From: CBDFGS01 sp965247255
GTDB taxonomy: Bacteria > Chloroflexota > Dehalococcoidia > Lucifugimonadales > CAUZJF01
Length of the DNA: 64,000 bases
Assembly: GCA_965247255.1 (NCBI GenBank)
Contig: CBDFGS010000010.1
Coordinates: 248,001 to 312,000, forward strand
Direction of reading: 5' to 3'
Part shown: positions 9,060 through 17,385 of the stretch, in pieces
Numbering within the stretch: the first letter of the stretch is position 1
Layout: each line of letters opens with the position of its first letter
Notes under the pieces: model-generated
Told to the model about the DNA's origin: nothing
Seen by the model: the letters and a program-made list of their open reading frames with translations, nothing else
Database searches by the model: none
Translations under genes and position numbers: made by a program

Positions 9060-10393
9060 AGGGCTCGACACGCGCTGAAAAGGGCGCATCCACCTTGCCT
9101 CAACACCTTCACCGCCACGGACACGACGAGTCGATGTTGAGCGTAGAGGAGGCTCTCGAACGCATTTTGAGCTTCTTCGAAGTGCTGGGGGCAGAGACGA
9201 AGGCGATATTGGAAGCCCAGGGGCAGGTGCTCGCGGACGATATTACCAGCAGTCTGGATATCCCTCCCCTGGATAACAGCGCGATGGACGGCTTCGCGGT
9301 GCAATCGGAGAGCGTTCGGGGAGCCTCTGCGGAAGCTCCCGTTACGCTGGAGGTAATTGGAGCTATCGCGGCCGGCGAGATACCGGGGCGCGAAGTCGTC
9401 CCCGGCACCGCGATCAGAATCATGACGGGTGCGCCTGTTCCTCGCGGCGCCGATGCGATCGTTCCTTTCGAGGACACAGACGAGGCCCAGCGCAAGGAAT
9501 CGGGCAAATCGATGACGACAGTCGGAGTCCTGTCTGAAACGCAGATCGGCGCCAACGTACGTCCTGCCGGACAAGATGTTCGAAACGGGGACCGGGTCCT
9601 CCAAAAAGGGATGGTACTCCGCTCCTCGGAGATCGGCGTCCTGGCGTCGCTGGGGCACGAGCGAGTCCAGGTAGTACGGCGGCCGACGATCGCCATACTG
9701 GCGACGGGAAACGAGCTCATCGAGGCCGATGAGAGGTATGAGAAGGGCAAGATCTACAACAGCAACACCTTCTCGCTCGCGGCCGCCGTGTCCCGGGCAG
9801 GGGGCATCCCGAAGCCGCTGGGTATCGCATCGGATGATCTCGAATCCCTGAATGAGAAGCTCGACGCGGCCACTGGGTGCGACACCCTTATCACCTCGGC
9901 GGGCGTGTCCAAGGGAGACTACGATATTGTGAAGGACGTGCTGGCCCAGCGCGGCGAGGTGGACTTCTGGTCGGTGCGAATGCGCCCCGCCAAGCCACTC
10001 GCGTTCGGCGCCATCGCCGGCCCCGGGGGCACGAGCACACCGCACCTCGGACTCCCCGGCAACCCCGTTAGCGCCCTCGTAGCCTTCGAGCAGTTCGGGC
10101 GTCCCGCGGTCCGTAAGATGCTGGGCATGGAGGCTGCAGCGCGCCCTACGATTGAAGCCGTACTCGAAGAACCCATCTACAACGAGGATGGACGGCGAGT
10201 GTACGCTCGGGCTATAGTCACGAAGCGGAACGGCGCGTATTACGCTAAACTGACCGGGGAACAGGGATCCAATCTGCTTACTTCGATGGCCCTAGCGAAC
10301 GGGCTCGCGATATGCCCTGAAGACGTGGAGGTTAAGAGAGCTGGAGAAAGTGTAACCGTGCAGATGCTGGACTGGCCGGAGACCGTCTTCTAA
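9056..10393 (+). CDS. moeA: Molybdopterin molybdenumtransferase
   Basis: MoeA inserts molybdenum into adenylylated molybdopterin. Visible family motifs are PPLDNSAMDGFAV, IMTGAPVPRGADAIVPFEDT, VRPAGQDVRNGD, ATGNELIE, TSAGVSKGDYD and LPGNPVSALVAFEQF, ending with the C-terminal barrel domain. ATG 9056 overlaps the pheT stop (ATGA), which suggests translational coupling, but the first 26 residues (His-rich) are not typical; the family-like start would be ATG 9134 (MLSVEEALERIL). A molybdenum hydroxylase gene lies 1.1 kb downstream and is a plausible client. Confidence 0.93.
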   Translation: MKGSTRAEKGASTLPQHLHRHGHDESMLSVEEALERILSFFEVLGAETKAILEAQGQVLADDITSSLDIPPLDNSAMDGFAVQSESVRGASAEAPVTLEVIGAIAAGEIPGREVVPGTAIRIMTGAPVPRGADAIVPFEDTDEAQRKESGKSMTTVGVLSETQIGANVRPAGQDVRNGDRVLQKGMVLRSSEIGVLASLGHERVQVVRRPTIAILATGNELIEADERYEKGKIYNSNTFSLAAAVSRAGGIPKPLGIASDDLESLNEKLDAATGCDTLITSAGVSKGDYDIVKDVLAQRGEVDFWSVRMRPAKPLAFGAIAGPGGTSTPHLGLPGNPVSALVAFEQFGRPAVRKMLGMEAAARPTIEAVLEEPIYNEDGRRVYARAIVTKRNGAYYAKLTGEQGSNLLTSMALANGLAICPEDVEVKRAGESVTVQMLDWPETVF

Positions 10394-10455
10394 CGCAATG
10401 CCGCGTCTCCGCTCATGAGGCACACCATCAACGGCGCGAGGGAAACTTACCAACC

Positions 10456-10887
10456 ATGGAAGAGAACGGAAACCCGACAAGCTACGTAATCGACCTCGAT
10501 GACGAGGGCACCCCGCGAGACCTGGCAACCGTGATCGCGGCGCGGAAGTGTTACGAGTGCAGGCAGGCCGATACGAGCGAGTCGGTGATGGCCTCAGAGC
10601 CACGTGAGCATGTTGAACGGATCGCCGAGCACTGCAAGGAGACAGACGACTACCTGCTGCCCGACACTCCCCTGAAGGAGAGCGTTTTCAGGGTGATGCT
10701 GGCGGGCGCGAACGAGCCGGTGACACCCGATGAGGTCAGTCAGACCCTATCGGAGCGCTGGGCGATGACTTCCTACCCCCGGGACCTGTCGCCAGGCGTT
10801 ATCGGCAGGCTCCTCGACAATAGCGGCCGCTACCCCATAGGGGCCGTGCCCGAGCCTGAGGTCGAGGAGAGCGATGACGAAGGGTAG
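10456..10887 (+). CDS. Hypothetical CxxC protein with acidic tail
   Basis: A 143-residue protein that I do not recognise. Residues 32-35 form a CxxC pair (KCYECRQ) and another Cys follows His near residue 54 (AEHC), which could bind a metal; the C-terminus is acidic (EVEESDDEG). The middle segment EPVTPDEVSQTLSERW resembles a small helical DNA- or protein-binding unit, but this is only suggestive. The ATG lies 62 bases after moeA, with a GAGGGA about ten bases upstream. The TAG stop is followed, in the same frame, by 33 further codons that are also acidic (see findings), so the protein may have been longer or may be extended by readthrough. Confidence 0.7.
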   Translation: MEENGNPTSYVIDLDDEGTPRDLATVIAARKCYECRQADTSESVMASEPREHVERIAEHCKETDDYLLPDTPLKESVFRVMLAGANEPVTPDEVSQTLSERWAMTSYPRDLSPGVIGRLLDNSGRYPIGAVPEPEVEESDDEG

Positions 10888-11101
10888 GCCGCGGCAGGCG
10901 AGCTTCCGGAAGAGATGGCGCAGGTGACAGGGGCGGAGGCCCCAGAGGGGCAGGAAGACGGCGGCGACGATGCGGAGGATGTGAGCTGAGCGCCGATGCC
11001 GTCACCACCAGGTAAGGCCGCCGAGAACCCGGGGCACACCGCCGCGCTCAAGCTCCGAACCTAGTCCTGGGACAGCCTCGATTCGGTCGAGGGCCACGGA
11101 A

Positions 11102-11254
11102 TCAAACCTCTTCTTCGTCCTTGGGCTTCCGTTTCTTCTTGATCACCTGAACCTCCGTCGGCGTAACGAGCGGAGGAGCCAGCGACTCTAGATTTGGGGA
11201 CTTTTTCTTCCTGGGGGTCCTTGGCTCACGCTTTGGGGCATGACCGCGCGCCAT
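11102..11254 (-). CDS. Small basic lysine-rich protein (50 residues)
   Basis: A short open frame starting at ATG 11254, preceded by a near-perfect ribosome-binding site (GGGAGGTGA, about four bases before the ATG), and ending at TGA 11102-11104. It encodes MARGHAPKREPRTPRKKK, then a neutral middle, then VIKKKRKPKDEEEV. The protein is very basic with a short acidic end, compatible with binding nucleic acid or the ribosome, but no domain is recognised. A -10/-35 pair (11306-11335) lies just upstream on the same strand. The strong ribosome-binding site plus promoter are the reason to believe in the gene. Confidence 0.72.
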   Translation of the reverse strand: MARGHAPKREPRTPRKKKSPNLESLAPPLVTPTEVQVIKKKRKPKDEEEV

Positions 11255-11305
11255 GACTCACCTCCCGATGGGGTGTTCCTTCTTGGACCTTGTGCTTCTC
11301 AATTG

Positions 11306-11335
11306 AGTGTAAGCAATGTTCCCGTGCTAAGTAAA
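11306..11335 (-). promoter_or_regulatory. Promoter TTTACT-N18-TACACT for the 50-residue basic protein
   Basis: On the minus strand TTTACT (11335-11330), an 18-base spacer and TACACT (11311-11306), about 50 bases before the ATG. Confidence 0.45.
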
Positions 11336-11431
11336 GCCTTGATCCAGCCTGGCTTTGGTCTTCGGCTGGGTGCAGGTTGCGGAGGCTATCGCGTAGCGAA
11401 CCCAGCTCTATGCCGCGTCAGCACGCTATCC

Positions 11432-11460
11432 TTCGACGGCGACGTTCATCATGCTAGAAT
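11432..11460 (+). promoter_or_regulatory. Extended -10 promoter of the molybdenum hydroxylase gene
   Basis: TGCTAGAAT ends at 11460, with a poor -35 (TTCGAC, 11432-11437) 17 bases upstream. The stretch ATGCTAGAAT recurs exactly before the flavin monooxygenase gene (50499-50508). Confidence 0.5.
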
Positions 11461-11493
11461 AGCCGCCGACTATTGTGAAAAGAGGCCGCGAGA

Positions 11494-13800
11494 ATGGCAA
11501 CAACAACTGAGATAGCCTCGACCACGAAGCCTTACAAGGTCGTCGGAACACGACCTATACGGCATGACGGTTACGACAAGGTAACCGGCAAAGCGGTCTT
11601 CGGAGCTGACATCAGTCTACCCGGCCTGTTGTACGGCAAAGTCCTCCGCAGTCCGCATGCGCACGCCCGAATCAGGTCGATCGATACGCGCCGAGCGGAA
11701 GCACACCCAGATATAAGGGCCGTGGTGACCCATAAGGACCTCCCCACCGCGGACGACCGCCTCGCGGAGGTGGGCGAGGACGCCTTCATGAGCCTGAAGT
11801 ATCTTAGTAACGCTATCCTCGCCGAGGAGAAGGTCCTATTTAAGGGACATCCCGTGGCGGCGGTCGCCGCCACCAGTCCGCATACCGCCGCCGAGGCCCT
11901 GGAGCTCATCGACGTCGACTACGAGGTGCTGCCGTCGGTGACCAACGTGGAGGACGCTATGAAGGAGGGCGCTCCCGTCCTCCACGAGCACATCAACGCA
12001 CCTGAGGTGCTTGGAGATGAGAGGCGGGGCGGAAGCAACATCGCTGGACACTCCCAACAGATAAAAGGCGATGTCGAGGAGGGATTCCGGAATGCCGACA
12101 TCGTAGTGGAGAGGGAATTCAGGACCAAGATGGTGCACCAGGGCTACATCGAGCCCCAAAACGCCACGGCGTGGTGGGGCGAAGACGGCCGTGTGACCAT
12201 CTGGTGCAGCAGCCAGGGGCAGTTCGGGATTCGCGACCAGGTGTCCAAGCTCATTGGGACACCGGTCTCCGAAATCAAGGTGGTCCCGCTCGAGATAGGA
12301 GGAGGGTTCGGTGGAAAGCTTCGAGCCTACCTCGAGCCAATCTCCGTCTTGCTGTCGAAGAAGACTGGTCGGCCAGTCAAAACGACCATGACTCGCGCTG
12401 AGGTCCTCGAGGCCACAGGCCCGACCTCCGGCAGCTACGTCAAGGTGAAGATGGGAGTGACAAACGACGGCCGCATTACCGCTGCCCGAGGTTGGATCGC
12501 CTTCGAGGCCGGAGCCTATCCGGGGTCTTCGCACGGCGGCGCTGCAACGTCGATGTTTTCGCCGTACGACATCGAGAATGTGCAAACGGACAGCTTCGAC
12601 GTGTTGGACAACAAGCCGAGCACTTCAGCTTATAGGGCGCCGGGCGCTCCCATCGGCGCCTTCGCCGGGGAGAGCGTCGTCGATGAGTTGTGCCAGCGCC
12701 TGGACATGGACCCGGTGGAGTTCCGCCTTCTCAACGCCGCCAAAGAGGGCACCCGCATGGCCAACGGTATCTCCCACCCGCGGATCGGCGCCGTGGAGGT
12801 CCTCGAAGCCATCAAGGACCACCCTCACTACTCCGCTCCGCTGACACCCGACGGCAAGCGGCGTGTAGGGCGCGGCGTGGCGATAGGTTCATGGGGAAAC
12901 GGCAGCGGACCTGCATGCGCGGTGGCCAACGTGCTCCCTAATGGCAGGGTGAGCTTGTTGGAAGGCTCGGTAGACATAGGAGGAACCCGGACAGCGGTCG
13001 CCCAGCAGTTTGCCGAGGTGATGGGCATTCCGGTGGAAGATGTGCATCCACACGTGGGCGATACCGACATGATCGGCTTCACCTCGAACACGGGCGGTAG
13101 CGGCGCCGCCTTCAAGTCGGGATGGGCCGCTGCCGAAGCCGCCCACGACGTCAAACGCCAGTTGATCGAAAGGGCCGCGGTCGTGTGGGAGACATCTGCC
13201 GACCAGGTCGACTACGCCGACGGGGTCATCTATCACAGGGCGGACCCGGAGCTGCGGATCACGCTTCGGGAGCTGGCGGCGGACCTCAATGCCACGGGCG
13301 GCCCCATCGTGGGCCGCGCAAACATCAGCCCCAAGGGGGCGGCGCGCGCCTTTGCCGCAAACATCGTCGACGTCGCGGTGGACGAAGAGACGGGCAAAGT
13401 CGACGTCTTGCGATTCACAGCGATCCAGGACGCCGGGACGGCGATCCATCCCAGCTACGTCGAGGGGCAGATTCAGGGTGGCGCCGCCCAGGGGGTTGGG
13501 TGGGCGTTGAATGAAGAGTACTTCATGAGCGACGACGGCAAGATGCTCAACTCCAGCTTCCTCGACTACCGGATGCCGACGTCTCTAGACCTGCCCATGA
13601 TCGACTCGGTAATTATCGAGGTGACGAATCCCGGGCACCCCTTCGGCGTAAGGGGCGCCGGCGAAGCGCCCATAGTGCCGCCTCTGGCAGCGATGGCCAA
13701 CGCGGTCACGGACGCGGTAGGCGTCCGGATGAGCGAGCTGCCGATGTCGCCTGGCGTCATCGTCGAGGCCATCGCGGGGAGACCCGGACCCAGCGACTAG
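11494..13800 (+). CDS. Xanthine dehydrogenase-family molybdopterin-binding subunit
   Basis: A 768-residue large subunit of the molybdenum hydroxylase family (xanthine oxidase, aldehyde oxidase and CO-dehydrogenase-like enzymes), which hydroxylate carbon centres at a molybdopterin-cytosine-dinucleotide site. The N-terminal a/b hammerhead domain (GKAVFGADISLPGLLYGKVLRSPHAHARI) is followed by Mo-binding domains with GQFGIRDQVSKLIG, EIGGGFGGK, AYRAPGAP and the terminal GVRGAGEAPIVPPLAAMANAV, whose Glu is the usual catalytic base. I do not see the CO-dehydrogenase active-site loop, so the substrate is open. No FAD or 2Fe-2S subunit gene is adjacent. The ATG is preceded by AGAGG about eight bases upstream. 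Confidence 0.93.
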   Translation: MATTTEIASTTKPYKVVGTRPIRHDGYDKVTGKAVFGADISLPGLLYGKVLRSPHAHARIRSIDTRRAEAHPDIRAVVTHKDLPTADDRLAEVGEDAFMSLKYLSNAILAEEKVLFKGHPVAAVAATSPHTAAEALELIDVDYEVLPSVTNVEDAMKEGAPVLHEHINAPEVLGDERRGGSNIAGHSQQIKGDVEEGFRNADIVVEREFRTKMVHQGYIEPQNATAWWGEDGRVTIWCSSQGQFGIRDQVSKLIGTPVSEIKVVPLEIGGGFGGKLRAYLEPISVLLSKKTGRPVKTTMTRAEVLEATGPTSGSYVKVKMGVTNDGRITAARGWIAFEAGAYPGSSHGGAATSMFSPYDIENVQTDSFDVLDNKPSTSAYRAPGAPIGAFAGESVVDELCQRLDMDPVEFRLLNAAKEGTRMANGISHPRIGAVEVLEAIKDHPHYSAPLTPDGKRRVGRGVAIGSWGNGSGPACAVANVLPNGRVSLLEGSVDIGGTRTAVAQQFAEVMGIPVEDVHPHVGDTDMIGFTSNTGGSGAAFKSGWAAAEAAHDVKRQLIERAAVVWETSADQVDYADGVIYHRADPELRITLRELAADLNATGGPIVGRANISPKGAARAFAANIVDVAVDEETGKVDVLRFTAIQDAGTAIHPSYVEGQIQGGAAQGVGWALNEEYFMSDDGKMLNSSFLDYRMPTSLDLPMIDSVIIEVTNPGHPFGVRGAGEAPIVPPLAAMANAVTDAVGVRMSELPMSPGVIVEAIAGRPGPSD

Positions 13801-13964
13801 CTTTCGAGGGCCTAGTTGCTACCTAACCGGTGGTCGGAGTCTCATCGTTCGCTGCTCCCCAGCATCGCCGCCCGCCCTCTAGCATCGTGGCTCCGCACAA
13901 CCGGGTTTTAGGAGGTGCTCCTCACCAGAGCGTAACTTAGGCCGTCCCGAGCGATGGCCGAACA

Positions 13965-13994
13965 TTGACATCACAAATTCCGATTTCCTACAAT
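13965..13994 (+). promoter_or_regulatory. Promoter of the ABC/Gld operon: TTGACA-N18-TACAAT
   Basis: A perfect TTGACA (13965-13970), an 18-base spacer and TACAAT (13989-13994). Predicted transcription starts near 14001 and leaves a leader of about 125 bases. Confidence 0.75.
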
Positions 13995-14001
13995 GTAAGG
14001 C

Positions 14002-14024
14002 AGCAGTCGCATCTCGCGGCTGCT
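14002..14024 (+). other. Hairpin at the 5' end of the ABC operon leader
   Basis: A 9-bp stem (AGCAGTCGC with GCGGCTGCT, one G-T wobble) around the loop ATCTC, starting essentially at the predicted transcript 5' end. A 5' stem of this kind can protect an mRNA. The following AATTCTT is too weak a U-run for a confident terminator. Confidence 0.45.
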
Positions 14025-14125
14025 AATTCTTGCTAGGTGACAGCGCTAAACGCGATGTAATCGCATCCGCCACGCAGTCCCAAACCGTACTAACGAATGA
14101 GGAACCGGAGCGTTCTTGAACCTAC

Positions 14126-15112
14126 ATGACTGAAACCAACGGAAACACCCCCGAAGCGCCCTCGATCCAGGTCCGCGGAGTTACCAAGCGGTTCGGCGAC
14201 AACATCGCCGTCAACAACGTCTCGTTCGACGTGCGGAAGGGCGAGGTCGTGGGATTCCTGGGGCCAAACGGCTCGGGGAAGACGACCACGCTGCGCCTGC
14301 TCACCTCTTTCTATACCCCGGACAGCGGCAGCATCCTGATCCACGGAACGGACAATCAGGACGACGACGTTGAGACGAGGCGCAAGATCGGGTACCTCCC
14401 CGAGAATAATCCAAATTACGGCGACTTGTTGACGGTTGAGTACCTTAATTTCGTCGCGGACCTTCGGAGGCTGTCGCAACCGGAAAGACAATCGAACATA
14501 GATCAGGCTGTGTATGAGACAGGTATAGAGGCGGTCTACTACAAGCCCATCAACCAATGCTCCAAGGGCTACAAGCAACGGATAGGCCTGGCTGGCGTTG
14601 TCCTCCATCGACCTGAGATCCTGATAATGGACGAGCCCACAGAGGGGCTGGACCCTAACCAGCGGGTCCCCATCCGAGACCTGATCAGGCGAATCGGCGA
14701 AGAGCGCACGGTATTGCTGAGCACGCACGTGCTGCAAGAGGTCGAGGTCACGTGCGACCGCATCCTCATGATTAGCCGGGGCCGTATTGTCGCCGAGGGT
14801 GACGTAGACGAGCTTAGGAAGCAGGCCCGAGGCGATAACGCTATCTACATCGAGATCGAGGGCGAACGGGTGGTGGAGGCCTTAAAAAGGCTGAAGAACG
14901 TCACCTCGGTGAGGCGACTGGACCCGGTTAACGGGCGGAAACGGTACTCCTTAGCGGTGTCGGAGAAGGCAGACGTTCGGCCGGCAATCTTCGAGCTTGC
15001 TAAGAAGCGCGACTGGGTGCTCTGGGACCTGCACGAGGAGACGGGCCGGCTCGAGGACCTGTTCCACACTCTCACGATGGAGACCGTAAGCCTGAGGGAT
15101 GAAGTGAAATGA
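14126..15112 (+). CDS. ABC transporter ATPase, GldA/CcmA-like
   Basis: A 328-residue ATP-binding subunit. It has Walker A GPNGSGKTTTL, Q-loop-region GYLPENNPNYGDLL, signature CSKGYKQRIGLAGVVLH, Walker B ILIMDEPTEGLDP and switch His LLSTHVLQEVE, followed by about 100 residues of the C-terminal domain seen in Gld/Nat-type exporters. It overlaps the next gene by 4 bases (ATGA), so it should power the fused permease encoded there. In Bacteroidetes, GldA-GldF-GldG forms an ABC complex linked to gliding and secretion; here the biological role is unknown. Confidence 0.93.
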   Translation: MTETNGNTPEAPSIQVRGVTKRFGDNIAVNNVSFDVRKGEVVGFLGPNGSGKTTTLRLLTSFYTPDSGSILIHGTDNQDDDVETRRKIGYLPENNPNYGDLLTVEYLNFVADLRRLSQPERQSNIDQAVYETGIEAVYYKPINQCSKGYKQRIGLAGVVLHRPEILIMDEPTEGLDPNQRVPIRDLIRRIGEERTVLLSTHVLQEVEVTCDRILMISRGRIVAEGDVDELRKQARGDNAIYIEIEGERVVEALKRLKNVTSVRRLDPVNGRKRYSLAVSEKADVRPAIFELAKKRDWVLWDLHEETGRLEDLFHTLTMETVSLRDEVK

Positions 15113-17385
15113 GCTCTCTGCTTGTCCTAGTCAGAAAAGATTTGAAGGGCTATTTCGACCAGCCCACCGGATACATACTCCTCGTTATCTTCGCGGGAGT
15201 CACTTCATATCTCTTCTTCGAGGCGGCGCTGACCAGCGGTGAGGCTTCGCTCAGGCCACTGTTCGGGTACATGCCGTGGATCCTGGCGATCTTCGTCCCC
15301 GCGGCAACGATGCGGCTGGTAGCGGAGGAGCAGCGCGATGGCACCCTGGAGCTTCTGCTCACCCAACCCCTCAGGGGCTGGAACATTCTAGCGGCTAAGT
15401 ACCTGACCGGTCTGATCTTCGTAAGCGTTGGACTTGCCACGACCTTAGGCATGCCTATTCTGCTGGCTACGGCGGGAAACCTCGATGAGGGAGCGATCAT
15501 TGCCCAGTACCTCGGAGCCCTCTTCCTTATTGCGTCGTTCGTGGCAATAGGTCTCTTCACATCGAGTCTGACTCGCAACCAGATCGTGGCGTTCGTGATC
15601 GGGTTGACCATAATCATTGCCCTCATGCTGGCCGGCTTGCCCCTGGTAACCTTCGCCCTGCCGTCGGGGCTCGCCGTTCTCGTGCAGACCCTCAGCCCCC
15701 TTACCCACTTCACAGGGATGGCCCGAGGCGTCATCGACCTCCGTGACGTTATATATTTCGTGGCGCTGGTGTCGACCTTCCTGAGCGGGACCTACCTGAA
15801 CCTCAGGGGGAAGAGCATCAGCCACCGATCGCCTCTATATCGGAACCTGCAGCTGGGCGTCGCGGCGCTGATTATCTTGAGCATTCTCGTCGGCTGGTCG
15901 GGTAACACTATCCGCGGGCGGTTGGACCTGACGGAAGGCAAGCTCTACACCCTGAGTCCTGCCACCGAGGACCTCCTCTCAGACCTCGGCGACATCGTCA
16001 CCATCAAGCTCTACTCGTCCAAGGACCCCTCGCCGCAGGTGGCGCTGGTCAGTCGCGACGTAAACGACTTCCTGGACGACATGGCGTCGGCGTCGAAGGG
16101 CAAGATCCGCGTCGTTCGCAGCTATCCCGACGTGGACGAAGAGGCGAGGCTGGACGCGGAGCGGAACTTTATCCCCCCCGTGCAGTTCAACGAGCGTAGC
16201 GGCGGGGAGCTGAAGGTGAAGCAAAACTACCTTGGAATGGGCATGACCTTCGCCAATAGGAAGGAGATCATCCCGTTCATCAGCTCCGTCGACGGCCTCG
16301 AGTATCGGATCACCTCAAACATCTTCAAGATGCTAAGGCGAAACCCGAAGTATATTGGCCTGATGTTCGGCCACGGCGAGAAGCGCCGGGACAGCGAGCT
16401 TCAGGTCCTTCGAGACGAACTGGAACGACATCACACCGTCGAAGAGTTCGAGGACGAAGGGGCGGGAGTCGCAGACGTCGCCGCGGTGGACGTGCTCATC
16501 GTGGCCGGGCCCACGGACTGGATAGGTCGGGACGTCTTTGCGGACATCGACCAGTTCCTATCCGAAGGCGGCAATGCCTTGTTCCTCGTGGACTCGGTAC
16601 GGATCGAGCAGGAGGGCCCCCTGGCGGCAAAGGCGACCGACCCCAGCTTGCGAGACTACCTCAGGGAGATGTACGGCGTGGACGTGAAAGAAGAGATCGT
16701 CTTCGACGTTCGGTCCAACGAGACCCTCTCGTTCGGCAGCGGGGGGGGAGGAAGCGTTAGGCTGGCCTTCCCGTACTGGGTAACAGCATCGACTCTGGAG
16801 GACAGGATATCAGGGGGAGTCCCGACGGCCGTGTTCCCGTGGGCGGCACCCATCGACGTAGTCGATCCGACCGCAGGCGAGCAGGTGGAGGTCGAGGTAA
16901 CGCCTCTGTTGGCGACCAGCGAGTTCGGCGCGTCGGACCCCGATTACGGCGATATCACCGTCCAGTCCCAAACGCCGAGCCGCGTTAGGGAAGACGAGCT
17001 GGGACAGAAGCTCCTGGCCGTCGCCCTGACGGGGACGCGATGTCCCGCGGTTACGGAATTCTGCGAGAAGGACCCCAACGCGGTGTTTCGTATCGTGGTC
17101 GCCAGCGACTCAGACTGGATCGGCCATACTATGGCGCCACGCTATCGACAGAACCTGGCGCTGGCAGCCAACTGGATCAACTGGCTGACCGAAGACGAGC
17201 AGTTGGCCACGGTACGTGCGAAGGGGGCGGCCACCGGGCAGACCGTCTTCTCATCGAAGACGCACCAGTTCCTGGTCCAGTACAGCAACGTGATCGGAGT
17301 TCCGGCCGCGATCATTCTACTCGGGCTAATCAGGTACCTTCTCCGCCGCAACATGATGCGCAAGGAATATACCGTTGAAGGCTAA
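15109..17385 (+). CDS. GldF-GldG fusion: ABC-2 permease joined to an auxiliary substrate-binding-like domain
   Basis: A 758-residue protein. Residues 1-240 are an ABC-2 type permease with six hydrophobic helices and the typical RLVAEEQRDGTLELLLTQPL motif (GldF-like). A seventh helix (about 245-265) leads into a large extracytoplasmic GldG-like domain (ABC_transp_aux: KLYTLSPATEDLLSDL, YSSKDPSPQ, LMFGHGEKRRDSELQVL, VLIVAGPTDW). A final helix near the C-terminus (VPAAIILLGLIRYLL) precedes a basic tail. GldF and GldG are often separate proteins; here they are a single chain. It overlaps the upstream ATPase gene by 4 bases and the downstream DUF4340 gene by 11. Confidence 0.92.
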   Translation: MSSLLVLVRKDLKGYFDQPTGYILLVIFAGVTSYLFFEAALTSGEASLRPLFGYMPWILAIFVPAATMRLVAEEQRDGTLELLLTQPLRGWNILAAKYLTGLIFVSVGLATTLGMPILLATAGNLDEGAIIAQYLGALFLIASFVAIGLFTSSLTRNQIVAFVIGLTIIIALMLAGLPLVTFALPSGLAVLVQTLSPLTHFTGMARGVIDLRDVIYFVALVSTFLSGTYLNLRGKSISHRSPLYRNLQLGVAALIILSILVGWSGNTIRGRLDLTEGKLYTLSPATEDLLSDLGDIVTIKLYSSKDPSPQVALVSRDVNDFLDDMASASKGKIRVVRSYPDVDEEARLDAERNFIPPVQFNERSGGELKVKQNYLGMGMTFANRKEIIPFISSVDGLEYRITSNIFKMLRRNPKYIGLMFGHGEKRRDSELQVLRDELERHHTVEEFEDEGAGVADVAAVDVLIVAGPTDWIGRDVFADIDQFLSEGGNALFLVDSVRIEQEGPLAAKATDPSLRDYLREMYGVDVKEEIVFDVRSNETLSFGSGGGGSVRLAFPYWVTASTLEDRISGGVPTAVFPWAAPIDVVDPTAGEQVEVEVTPLLATSEFGASDPDYGDITVQSQTPSRVREDELGQKLLAVALTGTRCPAVTEFCEKDPNAVFRIVVASDSDWIGHTMAPRYRQNLALAANWINWLTEDEQLATVRAKGAATGQTVFSSKTHQFLVQYSNVIGVPAAIILLGLIRYLLRRNMMRKEYTVEG

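Larger units (their letters stand above)
13801..14125. other. 325-base intergenic region with promoter and leader hairpin
   Basis: Separates the hydroxylase gene from the ABC operon. It holds the promoter at 13965-13994 and a hairpin at 14002-14024. I see no tRNA, terminator with a clear U-run, or open frame with a ribosome-binding site. Confidence 0.6.

Noticed and set aside
9134..9136. Alternative moeA start as the annotated start
   Set aside because: It fits the family better, but the ATGA overlap with pheT at 9056 argues for coupling; kept as an alternative only.
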